This document shows, piece by piece, positions 1 through 8,884 of a stretch of 64,000 nucleotides of DNA. The notes under the pieces were generated by a model. The model worked only from the letters and a program-made list of their open reading frames with translations, was not told where the DNA came from and searched no databases. A program made the translations under genes and the position numbers. Numbering within the stretch: the stretch's first letter is position 1; every line of letters starts with the position of its first letter. The stretch covers positions 124,001 through 188,000 of the forward strand of contig NZ_JAFLQZ010000007.1 in assembly GCF_017313265.1 (NCBI RefSeq), given 5' to 3'. The DNA comes from Hymenobacter telluris (GTDB lineage: Bacteria > Bacteroidota > Bacteroidia > Cytophagales > Hymenobacteraceae).

Positions 1-278
1 ATGCCCAGGCGCAACTCAGTGCATTATTAGAACAGGCAGTGCGCCGCACCCTGAAGCAGCCTGCTAACGTCCCGCTCGACCAATTTCTATTCGTGAAGAA
101 GATGCCCGTCACATACAACGTATACCTGACCAGTGGCGGCGCGGTGTTCATCTACACGCCCTACGAAATTGCCTCGTATGCGCAAGGTGAAATCCGGTTG
201 TTCGTGCCGCGCGAGCAACTACGGCCCTTGTTAAAATCCGGTCTGCCGTGGGGTGGGGGAGAAGTTAGCCGGCGGTAG
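1..278 (+). CDS. 3' end of a DUF3298-type (RsiV-like C-terminal domain) protein, truncated by the window edge
   Basis: The window opens inside this gene. The frame is open from base 3 to the stop at 276-278, leaving about 91 residues. The visible part carries the segment FIYTPYEIASYAQG and a following VPREQL stretch, the pattern that closes DUF3298 domains found in envelope proteins and RsiV-like anti-sigma factors. An internal GTG at 39 is probably not the start because the upstream frame reads as normal coding sequence. The product is expected to be exported, but the N-terminus is outside the window. The family assignment rests on a short tail and is moderate. Confidence 0.55.
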   Translation, partial: AQAQLSALLEQAVRRTLKQPANVPLDQFLFVKKMPVTYNVYLTSGGAVFIYTPYEIASYAQGEIRLFVPREQLRPLLKSGLPWGGGEVSRR

Positions 279-478
279 CCCAAGTTGGGTTGGAAGCTGC
301 GGGCGCCAGTTAAAAAAACACGCTAAGCAACAGTATAGAGCGTTTGTGGCTGAATATCAGCACCAAACTCCGAGAAACCTTGCAAGAAGGTGCTCAGATA
401 TATCGGAGAAGCTCGTGCAGAAAATGTGCAAAATGCGGGGCTTATGGACGATTCCGGCGGCGCTGGCGTTGTAGGGGC

Positions 479-486
479 TACCTTTG
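479..486 (+). promoter_or_regulatory. -7 promoter element of the desaturase gene
   Basis: Exact match to the Bacteroidota -7 consensus TAnnTTTG (TACCTTTG), ending 26 bases before the chosen ATG at 513. No convincing -33 TTTG was seen at the usual distance. It supports the shorter start for the gene. Confidence 0.5.
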
Positions 487-512
487 CAGTATTCTCTTCA
501 CTATACGCTTTT

Positions 513-1577
513 ATGCAAGCACCCAAATTCGCGGCTTCACGCTCCTTCCATAAAGAGTTGAAGCTCCGCACCACTGCCTACTTCACCGAAGCCGGCAAAG
601 ACACCACCGGCGACTCCCGGCTGTTTGCCAAAGCCGTTATCCTTACGGTTTCATTTGTAGCCTTATACCTCCACCTCGTTTTCCTGACGCCACCTACTTG
701 GCTGGCTTTGCTGGAATGCGCGCTGCTGGGCCTGGTCGGTTCGGCCATCGGCTTCAACGTCATGCACGACGGCGCCCACGGTTCGTTCAGCAAGTCGAAG
801 TGGGTGAATCAATTCGCTTCCTTCACGCTGAATGTGCTCGGCGGCAACAGCTTTATGTGGAACATGAAGCACAACCTCATCCACCACATGTACACCAACG
901 TGGACGGCGTAGATGACGACCTGGACGCCCAGCCGTGGCTGCGCCTGAGCAGCACCCAAACGCGCTACCGTTTCCACCGTTTCCAGCACCTCTACTTCTG
1001 GTTTTTCTACGCCCTGCTCTTCATTGCCTGGATTTTCTTCATGGACTACCAGAAGTATTTCAAAGGCAAAATCGGCGAGATGCCCCTCAAGAAAATGACG
1101 GCTTCCGACCAAGGCGTATTCTGGGGTTTCAAGGCCCTGCACTTGTTCCTGTTCGTGGCATTGCCCATCTATAGCGTTGGATTTGTGGCCTGGATTGTTG
1201 GTTTCCTGGTGTTTACCACGGTGGTAGGGTTTACTATGAGCATCGTGTTCCAGCTGGCGCACACTGTCGAGCACGCCGCTTTCCCTATTCCGCACGAAAT
1301 CACCAACAAGCTGGAAGACGAGTGGGCTATCCACCAAATCAAAACCACCGCCAACTTCGCCACTGATAGCAAAGTTATCAGCTGGTTGGTCGGCGGGCTG
1401 AACTTCCAGGTGGAGCACCACCTGTTCCCTAATATCTCACACATCCACTATCCGGCGCTCAACAAGATCATCCGTCAGGCTTGCGAGGAGTTCGGCGTGG
1501 AGTACAACGAATACCCCAAAATGCGCTATGCTGTAGCTTCCCACGTAGCCCACCTACGCGAAATGGGACGGGCGTAG
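513..1577 (+). CDS. fatty acid desaturase (linoleoyl-CoA/acyl-CoA front-end type)
   Basis: Integral-membrane di-iron desaturase of about 354 residues that would introduce a double bond into acyl chains of membrane lipids or acyl-CoA. Three histidine boxes are visible: HDGAH at about residue 85, HNLIHH at about 120-125 and QVEHH at about 299-303. The Gln in the last box is typical of the front-end/DesA3-like branch. Hydrophobic segments lie around residues 45-80 and 175-260. The frame extends upstream to 390, but ATG 513 (MQAPKFA) fits family N-termini and sits just behind a promoter element. The gene is monocistronic, closed by a hairpin at 1602. Regiospecificity cannot be read from sequence. 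Confidence 0.9.
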   Translation: MQAPKFAASRSFHKELKLRTTAYFTEAGKDTTGDSRLFAKAVILTVSFVALYLHLVFLTPPTWLALLECALLGLVGSAIGFNVMHDGAHGSFSKSKWVNQFASFTLNVLGGNSFMWNMKHNLIHHMYTNVDGVDDDLDAQPWLRLSSTQTRYRFHRFQHLYFWFFYALLFIAWIFFMDYQKYFKGKIGEMPLKKMTASDQGVFWGFKALHLFLFVALPIYSVGFVAWIVGFLVFTTVVGFTMSIVFQLAHTVEHAAFPIPHEITNKLEDEWAIHQIKTTANFATDSKVISWLVGGLNFQVEHHLFPNISHIHYPALNKIIRQACEEFGVEYNEYPKMRYAVASHVAHLREMGRA

Positions 1578-1593
1578 AACGATACTGATTTGG

Positions 1594-1601
1594 TATATTT
1601 G
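1594..1601 (+). promoter_or_regulatory. -7 promoter element upstream of the AT-rich lipoprotein gene
   Basis: TATATTTG matches TAnnTTTG exactly and ends 32 bases before ATG 1634. A transcript from here would begin with the hairpin at 1602-1629, which is also the terminator of the preceding desaturase gene. Confidence 0.45.
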
Positions 1602-1633
1602 GAGAGTTGCGGTACCCACCGCAACTCTCTTTT
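1602..1633 (+). terminator. intrinsic terminator of the desaturase gene
   Basis: Perfect 12-bp stem (1602-1613 with 1618-1629) closed by a 4-base loop and followed by four T residues. The T run directly touches the ATG of the next gene. Confidence 0.7.
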
Positions 1634-2200
1634 ATGTCGGTATTAAAACTAATTCAGCGTATAGTAATCTTATTGAATATTTCATGGTCACTTTATGGTT
1701 GTGAACACAAAACAGAAGTTCTTGTGCCAGTTCAAGTGACTTTTGACAATATGAGGTTTGAGTTGCCAGAAAGTTGGAAAACTCACCGAGTGCTTCCTGT
1801 ATTTCCTGCTGATTGTCTTTCGTGCTCAGGCACTGAGTATGCAGAGACTTTCGGTGATGACAGTACCAGAGGCGTATTTATACAGGTTAGCATAATTCCA
1901 CGGAACGTAGTGTCTTCTGTGCTTAACTGTAAAAGGGAGTTAATAGGTTTGAGGGAGAAGAACCATAATCTGGTAGTAATTGATACGCTATCAACTACAA
2001 ACGGCCATCACTATATTGAAATAGGTTACGAGAATGCAGATGACAATGCTTACCACAAAATGGTCAAGTATATTGGTTCATACCGCACGATTACTTTGAA
2101 TTTTCGTGGAGAATGTAGTAGTGAGTTCGAGGAAATTGTAGAACGAATTCAAAAAACCGTTTACGTCAATCCAGACTTTCTGGTAAGTACAAAATTGTAA
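1634..2200 (+). CDS. putative lipoprotein of unknown function
   Basis: I do not recognise this 188-residue protein. Starting at ATG 1634 it has a short basic N-terminus, a hydrophobic stretch and a lipobox-like LYGC with Cys at about residue 22, so it is probably a lipid-anchored envelope protein. The rest is a mixed alpha/beta soluble domain with a Cys pair (CLSC) near residue 58 and no catalytic motif I can name. Base composition is clearly AT-richer than both neighbours, suggesting recent acquisition. The frame can be extended to a TTG at 1607, but that lies inside the upstream terminator hairpin, so ATG 1634 is preferred. Confidence 0.6.
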   Translation: MSVLKLIQRIVILLNISWSLYGCEHKTEVLVPVQVTFDNMRFELPESWKTHRVLPVFPADCLSCSGTEYAETFGDDSTRGVFIQVSIIPRNVVSSVLNCKRELIGLREKNHNLVVIDTLSTTNGHHYIEIGYENADDNAYHKMVKYIGSYRTITLNFRGECSSEFEEIVERIQKTVYVNPDFLVSTKL

Positions 2201-2235
2201 TGTGTCAGCCTTTCGCATCTATCCTCTGAATTCCT

Positions 2236-2243
2236 TATCTTTG
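2236..2243 (+). promoter_or_regulatory. -7 promoter element of rpsA
   Basis: TATCTTTG matches TAnnTTTG and lies 108 bases before the rpsA start. The leader that would follow contains a GC-rich hairpin near 2244-2266, possibly a structured ribosomal-protein leader. Confidence 0.55.
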
Positions 2244-2351
2244 CCGCCCCGTCAGGGTGGCGGGCCGGCGCTTTTGCGCTGTGTATCAAGCAAAAACGCG
2301 TTTCGGAGTTGGCCCTGAGCCGAACGTGTAGAGCAGGGCCGCAAGCAACAA

Positions 2352-4376
2352 ATGGCTGAAGTAGCAGATAACTTCGACTGGGACAACGTAGGAGCGTCGG
2401 GCTTCGGTGGTAACTATACCGCTGAGCAGCGCGCCGAAATGGAGCAGATGTACGGCAACACGCTGACTACCGTACAGGAAGAAGAAGTAGTAAAAGGCGT
2501 TGTGGTGGGCATCACCGAGCGCGACGTAATCCTGAACATCGGCTTTAAATCCGATGGTCTGGTATCCATCACCGAATTCCGCGACCTGCCCGACCTGAAA
2601 ATCGGCGACGAGGTTGAGGTATTCATTGAAGACCAGGAAGACCTGAACGGTCAGCTGATCCTGAGCCGTAAGAAGGCCAAGATCAAGCAGGCCTGGAAGT
2701 CTATCTACGACGCTCTCGAGAATGACACCATTCTGGAAGGCGTAGTAAAGCGTCGGACCAAAGGTGGTCTGATCATGGACCTGGACGGCGTTGAAGCCTT
2801 CCTGCCCGGCTCGCAAATCGACGTGAAGCCTATCCGTGACTTCGACATCTACGTTGGTCGCCGCATGGAAGTGAAAGTGGTGAAAATCAACGCTGCTTTC
2901 GACAACGTGGTAGTTTCGCACAAAGTCCTGATCGAGAAAGACCTCGAGAAGCAGCGCGAAGCCATCCTCAACAACCTGGAGAAAGGCCAGATCCTGGAAG
3001 GCGTTATCAAGAACATGACCAACTTCGGTGTGTTCATTGACCTTGGTGGCGTTGACGGTCTGTTGCACATCACCGACATTTCGTGGGGCCGCATCGCTCA
3101 CCCGAGCGAAGTATTGCAGCTCGACCAGAAGCTGAACATCGTAGTTCTGGACTTCGACGAAGCCAAGAAGCGTATCAGCCTCGGTTTGAAGCAGCTGACT
3201 GCTCACCCATGGGATTCGCTGCCCGCTGATATGGGCGTTGGCTCGAAAGTGAAAGGCCGCATCGTGAACGTAGCCGACTACGGTGCGTTCATGGAAATCA
3301 TCCCCGGCGTAGAAGGCCTGATCCACGTTTCAGAAATGAGCTGGAGCCAGCACCTGCGCAACCCGCAGGACTTCATCAAGCAGGGCGACGTAGTAGAGGC
3401 TCAGATCCTGACCCTCGACCGCGAAGACCGCAAGATGAGCCTTGGTATCAAGCAACTGAGCGAAGACCCATGGACTCGTGGCGACTTCGGCACCAAGTAC
3501 GCTGTAGGCACCAAGCACAATGGCCTCGTGCGTAACCTCACCAACTTCGGCCTGTTCGTAGAACTGGAAGAAGGTGTTGACGGTCTCGTGCACGTGTCGG
3601 ACCTGTCGTGGACCAAGAAGATCAAGCATCCTTCGGAAGTGGTGAAGGTAGGTGACCGTCTGGACGTGCTCGTGCTTGAGCTGGACGTAGCTAACCGTCG
3701 CCTGGCCCTGGGCCACAAGCAGCTGGAAGAAAACCCCTGGGATACGTTCCAGACGGTATTCACTCCTGGCTCGGTGCACAAAGCTACCATCACCGAGAAA
3801 ACCGACCGTGGCGCTGTCCTCGAGTTGCCTTACGGCATCGAAGGTTTCGCGTATCCGAAGTCGCTGGTGAAGGAAGATGGCAGCAACGCCGAAAACGGCG
3901 AGTCGCTGGACTTCCGCGTGGTTGAGTTTTCGAAGGATGACCGCCGTATCGTACTGTCGCACACTGCTGTTTACAACCAGCAGCAGGAAGAAGACACGCG
4001 TGCTGCCAAGTTCAAGAAGAAAGGCCCCGCTGGCCAGGCTGCCGGTGCTGCTCAAGGCGAAGGCAAGCTGACCGACCTCAAGAAGCAGCCTGCTGCTGAG
4101 AAGTCGACCCTCGGCGACCTGGATGCTCTGTCGGCTCTGCGCGACAAGATGATGGGTTCGGAGCGCCAGGTAGGTGAGCAGAAGCTCGCTTCTAAAGCTG
4201 CCCCTGCCGCTGAGGCTGCTCCAGCTGCCGAAGGTGGTATTCTGTCGGCCGTAACGGGCGCTGCCTCCGCGGCCCTGGACAAGGTAACCGAAGTAGCCGG
4301 CGACGTAGTAGAGCGTGCCAAGCACCTGCTCGACTCGGACGACGCTGCCGACAAGAAAGACGAAGAGAAAGCCTAA
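2352..4376 (+). CDS. rpsA: 30S ribosomal protein S1
   Basis: Ribosomal protein S1 binds mRNA on the small subunit and helps start translation on messages lacking a Shine-Dalgarno, the usual case in Bacteroidota. The 674 residues contain six S1 OB-fold repeats, at roughly 45-115, 130-195, 215-285, 300-370, 385-455 and 475-540. Repeats 3-5 are the best conserved (for example GVFIDLGGVDGLLH, GAFMEIIPGVEGLIHVSE). After the last repeat comes a tail of about 130 residues rich in Ala, Lys and Glu, longer than in many phyla. Strong promoter and terminator flank it, and it appears monocistronic. Confidence 0.96.
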   Translation: MAEVADNFDWDNVGASGFGGNYTAEQRAEMEQMYGNTLTTVQEEEVVKGVVVGITERDVILNIGFKSDGLVSITEFRDLPDLKIGDEVEVFIEDQEDLNGQLILSRKKAKIKQAWKSIYDALENDTILEGVVKRRTKGGLIMDLDGVEAFLPGSQIDVKPIRDFDIYVGRRMEVKVVKINAAFDNVVVSHKVLIEKDLEKQREAILNNLEKGQILEGVIKNMTNFGVFIDLGGVDGLLHITDISWGRIAHPSEVLQLDQKLNIVVLDFDEAKKRISLGLKQLTAHPWDSLPADMGVGSKVKGRIVNVADYGAFMEIIPGVEGLIHVSEMSWSQHLRNPQDFIKQGDVVEAQILTLDREDRKMSLGIKQLSEDPWTRGDFGTKYAVGTKHNGLVRNLTNFGLFVELEEGVDGLVHVSDLSWTKKIKHPSEVVKVGDRLDVLVLELDVANRRLALGHKQLEENPWDTFQTVFTPGSVHKATITEKTDRGAVLELPYGIEGFAYPKSLVKEDGSNAENGESLDFRVVEFSKDDRRIVLSHTAVYNQQQEEDTRAAKFKKKGPAGQAAGAAQGEGKLTDLKKQPAAEKSTLGDLDALSALRDKMMGSERQVGEQKLASKAAPAAEAAPAAEGGILSAVTGAASAALDKVTEVAGDVVERAKHLLDSDDAADKKDEEKA

Positions 4377-4400
4377 GCTTTTGCACTCGTAAGTTAGAGA

Positions 4401-4429
4401 GGCCCCGGACGAGTCCGGGGCCTTTTTTT
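4401..4429 (+). terminator. intrinsic terminator of rpsA
   Basis: GC-rich perfect stem (4401-4410 with 4413-4422, effective loop about 6 bases) followed by seven T residues, 24 bases after the rpsA stop. Confidence 0.92.
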
Positions 4430-4567
4430 GTGCCAGCCGCACCGGATGGAATAATTCCTTGGAATTTCTTCTCGCAGAAAAACAGTCATTTACCCCACCC
4501 GAAAGCAGGAATACCACATTGGGTTTGGCATAAGTCGGATTAAGGTGTAAGTTTGCATCCCCAATCC

Positions 4568-4638
4568 GGTGACGTGACCGAGTGGCTAGGTAGAGGTCTG
4601 CAAAACCTCCTACGGCGGTTCGAATCCGCCCGTCACCT
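4568..4638 (+). tRNA. tRNA-Cys (anticodon GCA)
   Basis: Cloverleaf read by eye: acceptor stem GGTGACG paired with CGTCACC, anticodon stem GAGGT/ACCTC around loop CTGCAAA giving anticodon GCA, short variable region, T arm GGCGG-TTCGAAT-CCGCC. The discriminator base is T, as in tRNA-Cys. CCA is not encoded. The total is 71 bases. Confidence 0.95.
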
Positions 4639-4645
4639 CAAGTAC

Positions 4646-4698
4646 AAGCACGAAAAAGCCCGCTGTGAGTTCAACTTGCAGCGGGCTTTTTCGTGCTT
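4646..4698 (+). terminator. terminator of the tRNA-Cys transcript
   Basis: A 20-base arm starting AAGCACGAAAAAGCCC is fully complementary to 4679-4698, enclosing a 13-base loop. A-rich and T-rich sides allow it to act in both directions, serving tRNA-Cys and the convergent small ORF that ends at 4714. Confidence 0.8.
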
Positions 4699-4713
4699 GG
4701 CTACGCGGTGCGT

Positions 4714-5013
4714 TCAGTCGGTAAGTGGCTGCATATGCAACAGGTAGAAGCTGTTCATCCAGTATTCAGCGTCGGCGCCGGAAAAAGAGTGGTAACGGTG
4801 GCGGGCGGCCTCATCGTTAGGATAAACTTCCTCCATCCACGTTTCCGCTACCCGGTACCTATTGGGCGGCAGATTCACCGCTTTTATGCGGACGCGGTGG
4901 CTTATCACTATATCAGCGCCTGATACCTGCGCCGGCAGGAGTTCTACGCGCAGCTGTCCTTCGGCAAAGTCATAGACTTTGGGTTGCCAGATTCCGGTAT
5001 ATATCGTTTCCAT
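4714..5013 (-). CDS. small conserved-looking hypothetical protein
   Basis: A 99-residue soluble protein from ATG at 5013 (METIYTGIWQ). I recognise no family. Alternating hydrophobic residues in the first 60 positions (LRVELLP, DIVISHRVRIKAV) suggest a beta-rich fold, and the C-terminal third is aromatic and acidic. There is no signal peptide and no Cys. The frame stays open to 5226, but the extra 71 residues read like non-coding sequence and lack a plausible start. It converges on tRNA-Cys and is divergent from the cyanophycin synthetase gene. Confidence 0.5.
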   Translation of the reverse strand: METIYTGIWQPKVYDFAEGQLRVELLPAQVSGADIVISHRVRIKAVNLPPNRYRVAETWMEEVYPNDEAARHRYHSFSGADAEYWMNSFYLLHMQPLTD

Positions 5014-5261
5014 ACTGTTCCTGACCTTAAATAGCAGCCTGGGTTTAATGGGGCAGAAAAATATTCTCCTACTCACCTCAAAGCCTCGGCCTGGGCTACC
5101 GGCGTAACCGATACTGTAGCTGCCCGTTGAGCTTGCCTTGCATTCGAATACAGGATGTAAGAGGGGGTAAAAGAGAATATGATGGCTTTGCAGGCTCAAA
5201 TCCCTACATTTAACTTCCGCGTACAACGCGCATACTCGCCTTCCACTCCCTGTTTTCGTTT

Positions 5262-7889
5262 ATGAAAATTATTGACCTACGCACCATGCGCGGGCCCAGC
5301 TACTGGTCCGTTAAACATTACAAGCTAATTGTAATGAAAGTGGACCTCGAAGACTTTGCCGATCAATGGTCGAATGCAGTACCCGAACTAGCTGACCGAC
5401 TAACCGAACTGATGCCGGAGATTGGCAAGCCGCACGCTGCTTTCGAAACGCAAAAGCACGCCGCCAAGCACCCGCCCCTAACCAAGGAGCAACTAGCCGA
5501 CGGCGAACCACTGGGCCACGTTATTCAGCACGTAGCGCTGGAGTTGCAGCGGCAGGCCGGTATGCCAGTGTTCTGGGGCAAATCGTACCCGGCGCGCGAA
5601 AACGGGATTGAGTTTGTGGTGTTCAGCTACCAGGAGGAACGAGCCGGCCGCCGGGCTGCTGAGGCTGCGGTGGAAATAGTGGAAGCACTTTGCCAAAGCA
5701 AAGAGGTGGACCTCAAGCCGATTATCGACGAGCTGCACGAAATCCGGGAAGAAGAATTCATCGGACCCAGCACCTGGAGCATCGTGTCGGAGGCGGCCTC
5801 GCGCAACATACCGTACATCCAGCTCAAGAACAGCGGCATTATTCAGCTCGGCTACGGCGTCAACCAGAAGCGCATCTGGGCCACTACTACTAGCTACACC
5901 TCGCACGCCGGGGTGGAAATTGCCGGTAATAAGAACCGCACAAAAGCCATGTTGCACGATGCGGGCGTGCTGGTACCCAAAGGCACTACGGTGTACTCGG
6001 AAAATGGCTTGCGCGACGCCATTGAGGACCTGGGCTTCCCGCTGGTGACCAAACCACTGGACGGCAACCACGGCAAGGGCGTTACCATTCGCATCATGAA
6101 CTGGGAAGATGCGGTAGAAGGCCTCAAGATGGCGCAGGCATATTCCAAAGCGGTTATTGTTGAGCAATTCATTGAAGGCTTCGACTTCCGGCTGCTAGTT
6201 GTGAACGGCAAGCTGGTAGCCGCCGCCAAGCGCACCCCGGCCGCCGTAGTCGGCGACGGGCAGCGCACCATCCAGGAGCTGATTGACAAAGTCAACGAAG
6301 ACCCCCGCCGCGGCATCGGCCACGAAAAGGTGCTCACCAGCATCAAGGCCGACAAGCACACGCTTGATATTCTGAAAGGGCGGGAGCTGACGCTGGAATC
6401 GGTGCTGCCGGACGGGGAAACGCTATATTTGAAGAGCACGGCCAACATCAGCACCGGCGGCACCGCCACCGACGTTACCGACCTGATGCACCCCTACAAT
6501 GTGCTGCTGGCCGAACGGGTAGCGGGCATCGTGGGCCTCGACATCTGCGGCATCGACCTGATGACCACCGATATTGCGGTGCCGCTGAACGAAACGCGTG
6601 GCGCCGTCATCGAAGTGAATGCTGCCCCCGGTTTCCGGATGCACATTTCGCCTACCGATGGCCTGCCCCGCAACGTGGCCGAACCCGTGGTGGATATGCT
6701 GTTTCCGCGCGGCAGCAACGCCCGCATTCCTATCATTGCCATTACCGGCACCAACGGCAAAACCACTACTACGCGCCTGATTGCCCACATGGTCACCACC
6801 AAGGGTTATAAAGTGGGCTTCACCACCACCGACGGTATCTATATCCAAGGCCGGCAGTTGCAGAAAGGCGACTGCACAGGCGGGCAAAGTGCCGAGTTCG
6901 TGCTCAAAGATCCGACCATCAACTACGCCGTGCTGGAAACGGCCCGCGGCGGCATGTTGCGCTCCGGCCTGGGCTTCCACACCTGCGACATTGCGGTGGT
7001 TACCAACGTAGCCGCCGACCATTTGGGCATGCGCGACATTCATACGGTGGAGGAAATGGCCGCTGTCAAGGGGGTACTGCCCCGCACGGTGCGCAAGAAC
7101 GGCTGGGCCGTGCTCAACGCCGACGACAACCTGGTGTACGCCATGCGCGAAAAGCTGGACTGCCGCGTGGCACTGTTCAGCATGGACGAAAACAACCCCC
7201 GCATCCTCGACCACGTGGAGGCCGGTGGGGTGGCCGCCGTGTATGAGGAAGGCTACGTGACCATCTATAAGAACAGCTACAAGCTACGGATCGACCGGGC
7301 CGCCGAGTTTCCGATAACCTTTGGGGGGCGGGCTACCTTCAACATCGAAAACAGCTTGGCCACGGCGCTAACCGGCTATTTGGCGGGTTTCGAGCGGGAA
7401 GACATCAAGCTGGCTCTGCGTACGTTCGTGCCCTCGGCCAGCAAGACGCCGGGCCGCATGAACGTGTTCAACTTCCCGAAGTTCGAGGTGATTGTGGATT
7501 ACGCGCACAACACCCACGGCATCGAGAAATTCGCGGAGTTCCTGAATGCTACGGAAGCCACGCGGAAAATCGGGATGGTGTCGGGGCTGGGTGACCGGCG
7601 CGACGAGGATACGCTGGGTTTCGCCCGAATTGCCGGCCGCATCTTCGACGAGGTAATTCTGCGCCAAGACCGGGACTTGCGCGGTAAAACAGCCGAGCAG
7701 CTCAAGGAAATCATGGAGCGCGGCCTACGCCTCGACCACGCCGAACTGCCCATCACTTACATTGAAAACGAGCTGGAGGCCGTGGATTATGTGCTGGCCA
7801 ATGCGCCGGAAGGTGCAGTGGTAGTACTCTTCACTGAGAACATAACGGCTGTGCTGAAAAAACTGGAAGAATACGAATCAGCGCACTAA
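5262..7889 (+). CDS. cphA: cyanophycin synthetase family protein
   Basis: An 875-residue ATP-dependent ligase of the CphA family, which builds the nitrogen-storage polymer of Asp and Arg in the cytoplasm. N-terminal domain about 1-165; ATP-grasp domain about 210-480 (LDGNHGKGVTIR and IEVNAAPGFRMH visible); Mur-ligase-like domain from about 490, with P-loop GTNGKTTTTR at 496 and a later DYAHNTHG motif. Length and the N-terminal pattern RGPSYWSV match canonical CphA. No cyanophycinase (cphB) or isoaspartyl dipeptidase gene is adjacent, although such genes often accompany it, so a CphA2-like dipeptide-polymerising role is possible. The start at 5262 is ATG without a visible Shine-Dalgarno. Confidence 0.9.
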   Translation: MKIIDLRTMRGPSYWSVKHYKLIVMKVDLEDFADQWSNAVPELADRLTELMPEIGKPHAAFETQKHAAKHPPLTKEQLADGEPLGHVIQHVALELQRQAGMPVFWGKSYPARENGIEFVVFSYQEERAGRRAAEAAVEIVEALCQSKEVDLKPIIDELHEIREEEFIGPSTWSIVSEAASRNIPYIQLKNSGIIQLGYGVNQKRIWATTTSYTSHAGVEIAGNKNRTKAMLHDAGVLVPKGTTVYSENGLRDAIEDLGFPLVTKPLDGNHGKGVTIRIMNWEDAVEGLKMAQAYSKAVIVEQFIEGFDFRLLVVNGKLVAAAKRTPAAVVGDGQRTIQELIDKVNEDPRRGIGHEKVLTSIKADKHTLDILKGRELTLESVLPDGETLYLKSTANISTGGTATDVTDLMHPYNVLLAERVAGIVGLDICGIDLMTTDIAVPLNETRGAVIEVNAAPGFRMHISPTDGLPRNVAEPVVDMLFPRGSNARIPIIAITGTNGKTTTTRLIAHMVTTKGYKVGFTTTDGIYIQGRQLQKGDCTGGQSAEFVLKDPTINYAVLETARGGMLRSGLGFHTCDIAVVTNVAADHLGMRDIHTVEEMAAVKGVLPRTVRKNGWAVLNADDNLVYAMREKLDCRVALFSMDENNPRILDHVEAGGVAAVYEEGYVTIYKNSYKLRIDRAAEFPITFGGRATFNIENSLATALTGYLAGFEREDIKLALRTFVPSASKTPGRMNVFNFPKFEVIVDYAHNTHGIEKFAEFLNATEATRKIGMVSGLGDRRDEDTLGFARIAGRIFDEVILRQDRDLRGKTAEQLKEIMERGLRLDHAELPITYIENELEAVDYVLANAPEGAVVVLFTENITAVLKKLEEYESAH

Positions 7890-7979
7890 ACTGGCTGAAT
7901 AGCCGGATTGCATTGTAAACTGGCGGCGCTTTCTTCTTGTTAACCAGGTAAACCAGTAGGGCAATAATCTTCTCGTCTT

Positions 7980-8744
7980 ATGTCTATCACCTCTCATGCA
8001 GACCTAGTTGGCTTGCAGCGCATCAGCGAAGCCGTTGGTACCACCTTGAAGCAGATGCGCGAGTATGCCCAGCCGGGTATGACTACCAAAGAGCTGGACG
8101 AGTACGGTGGACGTATTCTGGCGGCGCTGGGAGCTAAATCGGCACCGCGGCTTACCTATGGCTTCCCAGGCTGGACGTGCATCAGTGTAAACAACGAAGT
8201 GGCGCACGGTATTCCATCAGACCGCAAAGTGCTACAGTCTGGCGACCTGGTGAACATCGACGTATCGGCGGAGCTGGACAACTACTGGGCCGATAATGGC
8301 GGCTCCTTCGTGCTCGGGGCTGACATTCATAATCATCAGCCATTGGTTGATGCTTCCCGGCAAATTTTGCGCACGGCTCTCAGCCGTATTCGTGGCGGCG
8401 TCCGCATTGCCGACATTGGCGGATTGATTGAGGGCGAAGCGCGGAAAGCGGGTTTTCGGGTCATCAAGAACCTGGTAGGGCACGGCATTGGCCGTAGCCT
8501 CCACGAGGAGCCCAAGGAAATACCCTGCTACTACGACCGGTACAACCTGAAGCGCTTTAAAAAGGACTCGGTGGTTGCGGTAGAAACGTTTATTTCCACC
8601 CGTGCCACGCTGGCGCATCAACTCAATGACGGTTGGACCATGAGCACCAAAGACGGTAGCTACGTGGCTCAGCACGAGCATACCATTGTCATTACAGATG
8701 GCCAGCCTATCATCCTAACAGAGGCAAACCACATCTGGGAGTAA
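7980..8744 (+). CDS. map: methionine aminopeptidase type I
   Basis: Removes the initiator Met from nascent proteins, using two divalent metals. The 254 residues are the usual type I length without an N-terminal extension. The metal ligands can be placed: Asp in NIDVSAE (about 92-97), Asp in WADNGGSF, His in VGHGIGR, Glu in VETFIS and Glu in EHTIVIT. The second-shell sequence VETF replaces the commoner VEPM. The gene stands alone, 90 bases after cphA and ended by a very strong bidirectional hairpin. Other map paralogues may exist elsewhere in the genome. Confidence 0.95.
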   Translation: MSITSHADLVGLQRISEAVGTTLKQMREYAQPGMTTKELDEYGGRILAALGAKSAPRLTYGFPGWTCISVNNEVAHGIPSDRKVLQSGDLVNIDVSAELDNYWADNGGSFVLGADIHNHQPLVDASRQILRTALSRIRGGVRIADIGGLIEGEARKAGFRVIKNLVGHGIGRSLHEEPKEIPCYYDRYNLKRFKKDSVVAVETFISTRATLAHQLNDGWTMSTKDGSYVAQHEHTIVITDGQPIILTEANHIWE

Positions 8745-8780
8745 GCAAGCCAGGCTGGCTCGTCTGCTTCGTGACCTTCA

Positions 8781-8830
8781 TAAGAAATGCAAAACGGCTT
8801 GCCAGATGGCAAGCCGTTTTGCATTTCTTA
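8781..8830. terminator. bidirectional terminator between map and the coiled-coil gene
   Basis: A perfect 24-bp stem with a 2-base centre; the stem runs from AAGAAATGC to its complement with internal AAAA/TTTT blocks. It sits between convergent genes and can end transcription in both directions. Confidence 0.88.
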
Positions 8831-8884
8831 TCAGGAGTTGAATAGTCGTTTACAAAATCTGACTAAGCTGCAAAATCAGGGCTT

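Noticed and set aside
390..512. Upstream extension of the desaturase frame
   Set aside because: No similarity to desaturase N-termini and it spans the predicted promoter at 479-486.
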